From Halocafeteria seosinensis (lineage: Eukaryota > Sar > Bigyra > Bicosoecida), in the NCBI GenBank assembly GCA_001687465.1, contig LVLI01000319.1:39939-103938 (forward strand): DNA of 64,000 nt, read 5' to 3'. Positions 53,999 to 64,000 of the stretch are shown here, piece by piece. The first letter of the stretch is position 1, and each line of letters starts with the position of its first letter. Under the pieces are notes generated by a model. It saw only the letters and a list, made by a program, of their open reading frames with translations, was not told the origin of the DNA and searched no databases. The translations under genes and the position numbers were made by a program.

Positions 53999-56670
53999 AT
54001 GACGACGACAACCACCACAGCATTCAGCTCTCGTGCTGATGCTTTCTGTTCCAGCAATACTGCCATTCACAGTGCTGGTCATTCTTCTACGAGTACACAT
54101 CATCAATATGAGCACACATCGTGCTCCATGAGCGTCTCTCAAACGCATGGAGAATGCAATGGAGGAAAGGAAAAAGAAGAATTCGACGAAACGCATCAGC
54201 AGCAAAAGGAATCCCATCAAGGAGAATTTCACCCTCCTTTTTTAGATACAAATGGGATCAATTTCATTCCAGCTAGCAATGAAGGTGATCAGGAGAATGC
54301 TGATATAGAGGGTGATGAACGGGAGCAATTGCAACAGACTCCTTGTCACCGACCCCAGTACCAAGGGTTCAGCTATGGGGATTCTCAAGGGAGGAGACAA
54401 CGACATGTAATCGATCCGAAAGAAACACTCATGCTGTTTGATGATGATGACGAAACCCCTCTTAAACATCATACAGAAGTTGTTTCGTGGGAAGAGATAA
54501 CTCAGTGGAGGAACAGCCAGGATAGAATCCCTTCTTCTGCCAAAACAGGGTCGACTGGAACCGAGAGAGGTGATAAAAGCAATTCTTACCCTCACTCAGT
54601 GGAAAGGCATAAGGATGAAAGAAACAATAAACCAGTGATGAGCGGAGAGGTTGCTAGTAGCTCCTCGAACGAAGGTGGACGAGCAAGTGAACAATTCGTG
54701 CAACAAGTTCCTCCGGGAAATAGCAGCAATTATCCTGAGAAATATTCTACCGAGTTCGCTGTTCAAAACTCTCAAATTAAGGAACAACCTCCACCTAAGG
54801 GGCAGTCGGAACTTGCTACTCAGCCAGAATCCAAACAATTTTGGGTTGGCAGAGATCACAGCACATTGCACAAGAGTACTTCGACGACCAGTGTACAAGA
54901 TTCTTCAGCGCCTGGAAGCTCCTTGAGGCATACACCATCTCTAGAAGAAAGGGATATTGAAGATGCCTGTAATGTCTCGCTGTCGTTCCAGGGTCTCGTC
55001 AGTTTCTTTGTTTCTGAACTAAGCTGGGGCACGGTAAGTGCTATACAAAACTGAAGCTGCTTTGCATGCCCCCTTTACACTTGGTCCTCTGTGTCGTGCA
55101 CGCAGACTCGCAAGAGTGCTGTAGCCAGTAATGAGCATATCGCCAATATGCTGAAAATTCCCATGTATTTTGAGAGATTTATCGCTATGGCATGGTTGAT
55201 ATCGTTGGATTTGTTCTTACACAACTTGACCCTGCTGCCGCTCCGTTTCATATACAGCGTAGGATCTATATGCTCCTCGATGCTTAATCCGATGAGGTAA
55301 GCTTAGTAAGAGTGGAGATCCGTACCTGACAATGAATGACCTCCTACTTTGAACGCAGCAAGAGGCCGCTTAAAAGAGCTGTCGTGTATGATGTTGTGAG
55401 AGGCCTCACAATTGTTTTGGCCTGTTATGTTCTCAGCTATGTGCAGATTAGTCGTGTTTACCATTACATTCGAGGAGAGGCTATAATCAAGTTATACGTT
55501 ATTTTCAACATTCTAGAAATTTTCGACAAACTCTTGGCTAGTTTTGGACAGGATGTGCTGGATGGTCTTTACAGGTCGACTGTACAACATGCCAACTACT
55601 TGGTGGGTTTGCGGTGGCTGAATGAGCCGTGGAGGATGGCTTCAGTAGGGATGCACATAGTGATTGCAGCCCTTTATGTGGTACTTCATTCGCTACTTCA
55701 GTTTTTGCAAATTGTTTGCATTAATGTGGCGATAAACAGCCACGGACATGCGCTGTTTACACTTCTTATAAGTAACAACTTTATGGAACTCAAATCTTCG
55801 GTTTTTAAGCGGTTCGCACCCGAAAACCTGTTTCAAGTGTCTGCAAGTGGTACGTATGAATGGCTAGCTGCATGTGATTCAATGAGCATAGTAGCTGCCA
55901 TACGTACCTGCCGCGCAGATGCTGTAGAGAGGTTTCAGATTGCACTATTCTTAATGCTCATTATACTTCAAGATGTGTCTTCACTAAGCTCTCTGTGGGC
56001 TATGGTTCCTACAGCTGCTGGTATCTGGCTCTCGGAATGTTTCATCGATTGGACAAAACACTGCTTCGTCGCAAAGTTCAATCGTATGCATTCCAACGTC
56101 TACAACAAGTACATTACTTTGCTAGCTCTTGATACTATTAATACCCGGAAAACGCTTAATTCTTGCCTTGATCCTACGCATCGTCGAGGTAGGCGACTTG
56201 GCTTGGCTACCCTTCCGCTCACATGTGTGGTACGTAATGCTCGTCCCTGGCAGATCTAGCAGTTGCTGATTACTAAATTTTGCTGCGTTTTGTCTACTTT
56301 TCAGCTTGTGAGATTATTATCAATTAAACTTTATAGCTCTCGCGTCGAGCTCTTTTCTTTTGAAGGAGTACTATGGGTCGTATTCGCTTTTCTGCTACTA
56401 CTTGGTTTGAAAATGGCGTTGAGTCTCTTTCTGCTGAAGGTGTCCGCTTGGTGGCTTCAAAATGGATACGACAACCCATATGGAACGACGCTGGGGAAGA
56501 GTGACAAAAACGGAGGACATAGTACGGATGCAAAGTCATCTACTCAAGATGTTGATCCAGCTACTCTACTAACGGGTGGGGACAGTCTACAGGGAGATAC
56601 CAGCGATACGGTGCAACGCATAAGCAACGTGTCACGGTACACTTTACACGGGAACCGTGTGCCCTTGTGA
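53999..56670 (+). CDS. TAPT1/EMP65-family multi-pass membrane protein (820 aa, 4 exons)
   Basis: Exons: 53999-55033, 55106-55296, 55359-56229, 56305-56670. The first ~325 residues are polar, Ser/Gln/His-rich and probably disordered. The membrane domain then starts with the family's VSFFVSELSWG and carries hallmark blocks: PLRFIYSVGSI, KRAVVYDVVRGLTIVLACYV, IKLYVIFNILEIFDKLLASF, VCINVAINSHGHALFTLLIS, NNFMELKSSVFKRF, and FQIALFLMLI. Plant POD1, yeast Emp65 and animal TAPT1 belong here; Emp65 works with SUN protein Slp1 in protecting folding ER proteins, while TAPT1 affects cilia and Golgi trafficking in animals. ER membrane location is the shared inference. Its stop lies 39 bp from that of the convergent ARF-GEF gene. 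Confidence 0.93.
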
Positions 56671-56709
56671 TAATCCAGACATTACATACCTAGATGGTAT
56701 AAGTCTATC

Positions 56710-59700
56710 TCACTGAGAATTCTTTCCAGGTGGGAATAAACGCAGTCGTACTCGTTCATCAAAGATCTTTTTCACGACATTGCGTACTTCATGATTACCA
56801 CACTTGATGAGATCCAACAGCAGATCGTACAACCAGCTTAGGTGGGCGTCGAATTCCTCATTCGTAAACGCCAGTATACCATCAAGCAGGTTAAGGACAA
56901 TAGGTGCATACGCAGCAGCTTCTCTAAATACCTCTCTGTCGATGTACTGGGATTGACCATCATCTTGCCGGAAAGATCGAAGCTCGGCACGAGTCTCTTC
57001 AGCATCATTGTCTAGTTTCACGTATCTCCAGACAACCCCGGACGCCAGAGACTTTAATCTGTTGACAGCCAGTTCTTTTCGGGTGGTGGCTTCTTCCGCC
57101 TCTTCAGCAGGCTGAGTGCGAAGCAGACGAAGGAGGAGATTCAGCAACTGTGAAGTACTGCTTGTTTCTTGCCTAAGCAGAGAAGGCAGTTTGTTATTTT
57201 GCCGAGCAAAGCGCATAAAACCAGCTCGCCATAAAGCTTGGCGCAAGTCTCTATCAGCGTTGAATTGTCTAGCAAATTCAGAACTCTTCTCAAGAAGCCC
57301 AAGAAGTACTTCTAGTTGGTCGATGCCGAGGCCTTTTAAGTGCGACTCTGCTAGCAATCCCACACTGGAAATCAGCTCCAACTGGACGACACACTGTGTT
57401 ATCACACGTTGTGAATTGAACGGTAATGATGCGTGAAAGCCTCCGTTTTGACCCGCACCTGGATGGGGACTCTTTTTCTTTGGGGTAGGGAACACCTCTT
57501 TCCTAAAACAATACAAAACGCCCCACCGTAGTCGGATGACAAATTTATCCCCCACAATTTTATTCACCCTGCCCTTTCCATATCGGGTTTCTACTACTTC
57601 GTCTCTGTCAAATTCTACTTTGCCTTCCTCCTGTGTAGAGGGACCCAAAAAGGTATCACGTGCTTCCAACAGATCGGTTGGGAGAGTTTCCGTAAAGAGA
57701 TTTCGCAGGGTCTCAATGACACTTGACCAAATTTCTCTGGTAAACCGAGGTCCAGCTTCGCTCAGCAGTATCTGTAAGCAAGCGACACCTATCCTTGCCA
57801 GCCCTTCAATGTCCTGATTGATGCAATTTTCTAGCAGTTTGAGCAGTTCCGGCAACAAGAATGTTTGTCTGTTGAAAAAGCGTGCTTGTAGCCGTACTAA
57901 AGAGCTCAAGGCAGCCATACAGGTGGTTTTTAGCCAAGACTGGTCCTCAGGAACTCGTTTGCTGGTACCCGCTTCTGAGGACACGTGTCGAACGTCATCA
58001 AACAGAGGTAGTAGGACGCCACTAAAAATAAGGGACCATAGAGATTGACTGAAGCCAGGCCCAAACCGCCGAAGTAATCCGAACAAACAATTGAGAGCCC
58101 TCGTTCTTATTGGCAAGCGATGGTCACTGGTTATCCCAGCAAGCCCAGTCAGTAAAGGCCACCAGACTCGCAGATGCTCTTCCTTATCAGTGAACTTCCA
58201 TATTCTACCGTCATTGCTGTAGTCAGATACTATTGTGGCATCATCCTCTTTCGCCGAACCGTTTTGCTGGTACATCGCTCCCTCATAGTCTGACGCTGCA
58301 TGTTCGTTTTCTCGTTGCGGATGAGCAGCTGTGAATTGTACATCGGCCCCCAATGGAGGAGTAGACGAGACGTCGACCACATCATCATTTTCCGGTCCAT
58401 TCAAATCGCACCATGGATTGTTTTCATCGGTTGGACCAACGGACACCCGACCTCGCACCAGAGAGGTCCCCAACGCTGCCAAATGGTCTACTGCCCTTAA
58501 CGAGACAGTATGCGGAACTGCGTCGTTTCCTGCGAAGGCTACCAAGCACTTGACTAGGTCCTCAAAGGAATTGTTCGCAGTTACTTGGTCAAAGTGATCA
58601 TTGACAACAGTATGCACGGTTTCGAAGGCTAATGACACAATGTCGTCATTAGCATCGTCCGCTGCTGCGGTATGGACAGCAAAGAGGGTCTGCCACCCGG
58701 AGTAAAGTTTAGAGGCCTTACCTCGAATTATGTTCGCAAAGACTTGAAGGATGAGCTCCCGAATCACGGGGTCTGTTTTAGGAACAGCTTCCATTATAGC
58801 ATGGAAAGGAGCAAGGAACTTCGTCTGAAAGGGGAAGTGCTTCAACTCCCCCTGGTCCAGGAACTTGTAGGACAGCTGCTTCAAAGAGTCTATTGCGAAC
58901 ATGGCGATATTCACATTCGTGTGGCACCCAACAGCCGTAAAAAATCGAGAAAGCTGATCCCACACTTGTGCCCAAAGTACACGGGGCCTGAACTCCATGT
59001 TATAGTCGGCCACCTCAACAACTTTTTGCAAACTGAAAACACGAGGTTCAGCAGAAACTCCAAAGACTTGCGAAGATACACTATGCGATTCTGAAATTTG
59101 ACTTGGCAGCCCTTTGCGAGCGGACGCTATAACCCCCCATTGTCCTCTAAGTGACGCCTGGTGGGTAGTGCCGGTACTTGCACCCGCTGTGGGAAGACTC
59201 TCGTGGCTTTGTTCCGACGGAACCAATGCCAACTCGCGCGCGGCGTTGGCCATCTGAAGCTCATATAGGCTCACTCTGCAGAGATGCCCAACAAATTCCT
59301 TCAAGACCCTTGTCTCCAGAGAAACGCTGGACGTAAAAATTCGAATTATCGTTTCCTCATCCACAGCGGCAGATACATACGAAGCGTTCATCTTCTCCGT
59401 AGCAACAGCCTCCACCTCTGCGCGAGCTCTTTCTTGCTGGGATTTTGCACTTTTTGAGCTCCTTCTGGAGTTGGCTTTGTTGATGTTCACAAAAAATTCG
59501 CCATCCGATGCACCACCAGCGCCAATATTCTGTAGTCGCGCGATTTGGGACAAGCACATCAATACAATACCCCAAGCTTCGCCCAAATATTGCCCTTCGT
59601 CGAGAGCCAACTGCACGATGGCCTTTACACAAGCAACGTTCTTGGGGCGCATTTGGCGGGTTGGTTGATCAAGCAATGTAAATTTCGACAGCGTCGAAAC

Positions 59701-62614
59701 GAATGCATCCCTTTCGGTGGTCATACCTAGATGCCCCGAGGCATGCACCGCTTGTTGCAGGCCCTTGAGACAATCCGATGTAACAGTCGGATCTTCGTTG
59801 GTCTCGAAGTTGACGCTAAAGACAGCCAGCAAAGGTCCCCAGGCCACATCAAACAAAGCTCGAACATGTTCAAGCGTTATCACCGTGAAAGAGTAGTATA
59901 AGCTTTCGTCTACACCAGCGCCGCTGTCCTCGACACCCGATTCATTTTGATGAGCTCTCCAAGCCTTAGCAGATGCTCGCTGCCGCAACATCATCTCTTC
60001 CCCTGCTCTAAGAATCTCAGCCTTTTCCTCATGGAACGCCTCCCGACGCACCCGAGCATTTCCACTCGCGGAAGACACTTTGGTGCGCTTATGGTCATCC
60101 TCTTGTAACGAAATCGCTTTGCTAACAATGGAATCATAAATTGCGCCCAAGAATTCCGACGGCAGATTCTTCCCGTCGGCGATTCCTCTATTGTTGTTAA
60201 TGAAAGCCTCTTTAGTCATCTTCTTTTCAGGCTTAATGCTGGGATTATGTGCATCTGTCTGCAGCATAATAACGCTGTATGCAAGAATGAAGGCAGTGTC
60301 AGCTGAAGGAAAGACGTTAGGATTGTGGTTGGTATATCTTTCTGCAAACTTTTCCATCATACGATCAATTTTCTGGGCTTCCCCGGGAAGTCGAAAGCCA
60401 CTTAGGAAGTGGCGAATGGCCTCGTCGAAACGCATATCTGTGAAGTCCATCATATCTACGTACGTTCGCATTGTATCTTTGCTTAGTTCCTTGTCTTCAC
60501 CCAAGTATTCTCCAATGGCTGTTTTATCTAGGTCGTCGCGCAGCTCGTGTAGCGCAGCTGCGATATTCTCCGGGGTCTTTGAAGAAATAAGCCCTTGCTC
60601 GACCATATAGTCGATTCCTTTTGACGGCTTCATCCTGAATTTGAGCGATGCACGCTCTAGAACTTGTCTGCGCCGCTTGAGTCTGTCGTAGTTTGTAGCT
60701 AGCGCATGCGAACTCCGTCTTTCGGGGGCCGTAGTATCATCAGGTGTAGACTCCCCATTGCCATGTACTCCCTCTTCCGATTCTGCGTGCTGTTCTTCAA
60801 CATCTTGCGCTTCTTCAGACTGGGCAGTATTGCCGATAGCGGCCTCCGTATCCACTCCAGCATTTTGGGCGAACTCCTTCGCGGCGGAGTGAGCCATATC
60901 GGTGCAGATCGTTATGGAGTTCATCAAGGATGACAGTGCCTTCATGGCGACGCTTTGAACAGCATGCGCTTCCTCAGTTGTTCGTTGACTGGCATTGAAC
61001 TCTTCGGAAGCTCGGCCTTGTGCAATCGATCCCAGTGCGGTCACCAGCCTTTCAAACACGTTACCGCGGTTGCTAATGCAGTCATAATTCAAGAAGAGCT
61101 CCATTACAATTGTCGTATCCTGGCACAGTTGGTGAAAAACTCTGAGTACCAAAATTTTGTGCTCGTGGTCTGCATTAGGGCTTTCCAAGACTTCAGAGAA
61201 CACGTTAGAGACGAAGACCTCAATTTCGGGCAAAAGATCGTTCTTAAAACTCCGTACTAGCACTATGAAGATGCGTAAAGAAAGCGAAACAACCGTATTG
61301 TGACTATGCATGCAGTTGTTCAGTAGGGATACACACAAATACTGTCGAATCGTTGTCAAAAAACGATGATTGGTACGGAAGGATTCTCCAGCGTGATTGA
61401 GTATCGATAGCAGCAGTTCCAGAGAGAGGACCTTGCTTGAGACAGTCACAGCTTCGCTTAGGGAATCAGCATCCTGCTCCTCAGTCTCGTCACCGCCGCC
61501 TTTCATCGATAGGCGACACAATGCTCGAAATAAGAGAAATGCGTCCCGATGATACACGCTGACAAAGCCTTCAGCATCTTCTGGATTACCAGATATCGCT
61601 CTGGGTTGAGACTGGCCCGCAGTCCCGCTATCTTCGCCACCTGTTGCTACAGCCGTCGTCGGCAAATCTAGCTTTTCCTTCACAGAGTCATACGTGCAAT
61701 TAGCTGATGAATTGGCCGAAACGATATTGCTTTCAGTTCCACCTTCTTTCTCTTCTTTGCTTTCCGATTTATCCCTGCTTGCAGAACTTCCTTGATGATG
61801 CTGTCGATCGGCATCCTCTGCTGCATCTTGAACCGCCATCACTGGATCAGGACTAAGTCCTGCTTTCTTCCTTTGATCGAAAGCTTCCATTCGTTGGATC
61901 ACAATATTAACCATCTGTGTAAGTGCTGCTTTCGCTGTGTTGCGATTAACGCTGTTCTTCGACGATAGATAAATGTGATATACGGAGCGGACTGCACCCA
62001 GCAGCGACACTCCACGAACTCTGCAAGTGTTGCTGGTCACCGCAGTCAGTAGCGCTTTGATGACTTGCAGCTGAACATTATCTTGTGTATCATCCCTACA
62101 AAGGCAAATTGATTCAATGACAACGTCCACTAAACGCTTTTCTGTCCCATTTTTTTGTTGCACTCTCATTTCTCCTCGTAGATGTCCGTACGCTGTGAAG
62201 ACACCGCAGCAAGGACAAGAGTGAGTAGATATACAACCACACAACTACCAAAGACTAATACATACCGATGAGCTTCTGAAGTGTATCCAACGCAGTTACT
62301 TTGATTTTCTCTTTAGAATTTCGTGTAGCCAGGACTAAGGGGCGGTAATACTTATCTGCGGAGGCTACTCCCGTCATGCTATCTTGTGGCGTTCTGCATT
62401 CATTTTCCATCCAAGGTTTCAACAAGCGGACTAGGGCCGACAAATCAACGTACTTTTCTTCCAGAGACGCTTCATCTCCTTCGCCTCCTTTGCCATCCGT
62501 GGGGACCTCCCCTATTTGCTGGAGCACCTCATCGCACGCTTGCCGAAGTTCTGTCTCCTTTTTGGAGCTGGTCTGACGAACTTTTCGTATGGAACGAGCC
62601 ACGAGGACTTCCAT
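56710..62614 (-). CDS. BIG/Sec7-type large ARF guanine-nucleotide exchange factor (about 1,943 aa, 2 exons)
   Basis: Exons in transcription order: 62614-62266 and 62192-56710, with a 73-nt intron; the join restores KLIAYGHLRGEM, typical of BIG proteins. ATG 62614 is the first Met in frame. Visible order: N-terminal DCB region, HUS box with NYDC (FLNYDCISN), Sec7 domain about residues 645-840 with the catalytic Glu finger in FRLPGEAQKIDRMM, then HDS repeats. In the Sec7 domain the AYS, TDAHN and KKMT positions match the residues of brefeldin-A-sensitive GEFs. Near residue 1,665 a small motif (RYGKGRVNKIVGDKFVIRL) looks like a Tudor/SH3-type barrel inserted among the HDS repeats. BIG proteins activate Arf1 at the trans-Golgi. 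Confidence 0.95.
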
Positions 62615-63389
62615 CCTTCTACGATATCCTTTCTGCTGCCGAAATATCTTCAAAGAATCCCTTATGGAGGAGGGGAAAAGGGAGAGAATCGAGTAAGACA
62701 GGCAAAATCCCCCCGAGAAACCGAGGTGAAAATCCCCTATACGGACGTCTCCAGGATTATTTCACCAGAGGCAAGCATACAGTAAAGAATTGAAAAGATA
62801 TAACTGGTCTCTGTATGCGTTCCGATGAACAATTACAACGAGGCTAGATCTTTAGGCTCCGAGTGGAGTGGCAGCCATCAGAGTAGACGAATTGTTTGTT
62901 GCGTCCCTCGAACAGGGCACCACAAAGGGACCAAAAAGGGTGCTCCCGGATGCCGATGGAGGAATCCAAAATGCTACAGTAAGGTTTAGGCCTCTTCATT
63001 ACAGAAATGAGTGTAGAAAACTTAACAGCTTGGTTCGCGAAGGATAACAAAGGCTGCCCTTGCGGCAGTCAGGCACTACATGGGCAAGTGACAGAAGTGG
63101 CTGATACGGTTGGTTGCTGTGCATTTGACTATTCTTCATCATTAAACGATTAGTAGCTCCAAATCAAATTCTTTCTTCCCAACACTGCGTAATATATCTG
63201 TTGAAAACATAACTTCATTCCTATCTGTCTTCTTAAGCGCGGAAGTGGTATCAACGGCAAACATCGTTGGGGATCATCTCCTTCCAGGGAGCGATGCTGT
63301 CAGTCATTCACTGACGTAAAAGAATTCACTCGCTCAGTGTGACAGAGAGCATGCAAAAATTAACATTTCATTCCATGCACTGCTTCTAG
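62615..63389. other. Spacer between the ARF-GEF and OST4 genes
   Basis: 775 bp between two minus-strand genes, so it includes the ARF-GEF promoter and the OST4 3' UTR. No further gene was supported. Confidence 0.45.
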
Positions 63390-63512
63390 TTAGTTTCCAT
63401 GAGCATCCTGTGGGGTGGATGTGACGAAATGATACGCCACGGTGAGAAGAAAGATCGACATCCCCAACAAGTTAACGAAGAGAGTTAGCTGTCCGTCTTC
63501 TGAGTCGTCCAT
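63390..63512 (-). CDS. OST4: OST4, small subunit of the oligosaccharyltransferase (40 aa, intronless)
   Basis: A 41-codon minus-strand frame: ATG at 63512-63510, TAA at 63392-63390. The peptide begins MDDSEDGQLTLF, continues NLLGMSIFLLTVAYHFV and ends PQDAHGN. This matches the OST4 pattern (short acidic/polar lead, N-x-LG, one membrane helix, YHxV, short polar tail) seen in animals, plants and yeast, at the usual 35-40 residues. OST4 holds STT3 and OST3/OST6 together in the ER-membrane complex that transfers N-glycans to Asn. The gene is too short for ordinary gene-finding cut-offs. It sits near other ER/Golgi genes. The call rests on motif similarity alone but length, membrane helix and flanks all agree. 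Confidence 0.85.
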   Translation of the reverse strand: MDDSEDGQLTLFVNLLGMSIFLLTVAYHFVTSTPQDAHGN

Positions 63513-64000
63513 ATTTTGTAAGCCGAGTTGGAGAAGAGCAGCAGTTGTATTCAAGTTCTGCGAGCGGAATTAATGAAATCTAACCATGTTACCAACCGCC
63601 GTAAACGATTACGATTACCCACATCACGGTACACATACCTTATAGTGCGCGGAAGATCAACCTTCTAGACACAACTCCGTGTTCTAGTGAATATGAATAG
63701 ATCAATCCTTTCATGCCAAACCACAACACGAATCCATTAGTAAGGTCTGGGGCCCTCTGGGCCCGCAACATTGGGCCAACAAGCATCTTCTTCACAAAGT
63801 GCGCAACTCAGGGAGAAGTTCTCACCACTTTGAGTTCTGCAACTCTGATCATACTGCAGGCTGGTAGTTTGTTGCATCGTGTTGTGGTTTGACACGCATT
63901 CCCACTACCCAATGTCACAAAGGCTAGTGTTTCGGGACAAGCTGGACTACTTCACTACCACTCAGGCTGTTGCAACTACAGACCGAAACGGTATTAGAAC
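63513..64000. other. Right-end non-coding stretch, OST4 upstream region
   Basis: 488 bp containing the OST4 promoter. A GGGCCC-rich patch (63749-63778, with GGGCCC repeated) is the only notable local structure. No coding exon is supported to the window end. Confidence 0.4.

Overview
The window is nuclear DNA of a compact-genome eukaryote. Genes stand on both strands and most are split by short GT-AG introns of about 58-80 nt, with strong GTAAGT-like donors. TAA, TAG and TGA all serve as stops, so the code is standard. Roughly 25 protein genes fit in 64 kb. The household set (ULK/ATG1 kinase, NAT10, LTV1, DDX10, OST4, BIG-type ARF-GEF, UBE2E-type E2) is pan-eukaryotic. Gene density, intron size, a GT62 (Anp1/Mnn9) glycosyltransferase and single-PAS bHLH regulators suggest a microalga or other protist rather than an animal or land plant. 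I cannot fix the lineage from sequence alone.

Layout. 0-11.3 kb: two neighbouring same-strand WD40 giants of WDR49/WDR64 type; the first is cut by the window edge and the second carries an EF-hand. 12.2-17.6 kb: a UBE2E-like E2, a TBC1D5-like Rab-GAP ending 7 bp from it, a small unidentified two-exon coding candidate, and a ZIFL-like MFS transporter. 19.1-29.2 kb: a tandem array of five bHLH-PAS transcription-factor genes on one strand, all with five exons and identical intron phases (2,2,0,1). 29.4-36.3 kb: DDX10/Dbp4 helicase, an LRR/coiled-coil protein and a mitochondrial enoyl-reductase. 36.9-46.9 kb: ArfGAP, ATG1/ULK kinase, NAT10, LTV1. 47-63.5 kb: an LRR protein, a gamma-glutamylamine cyclotransferase-like protein, a secreted/ER cyclophilin, a GT62 glycosyltransferase, a TAPT1-family membrane protein, a BIG-type ARF-GEF and the 40-residue OST4.

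How genes relate. The most unusual element is the bHLH-PAS array: a locally amplified regulator family whose DNA-binding and PAS regions have diverged while the gene structure stayed fixed. NAT10 and LTV1, both needed for the small ribosomal subunit, are divergent across about 300 bp, with DDX10 (also ribosome biogenesis) 10 kb away. Five genes acting in the ER/Golgi route (cyclophilin, GT62, TAPT1, BIG, OST4) lie within 12.4 kb. Several convergent pairs have stop codons only 7-39 bp apart, so their 3' UTRs must overlap. No transposon, CRISPR array, rRNA or tRNA was recognised. All exon structures are read by eye from splice sites and frame, without transcript data.
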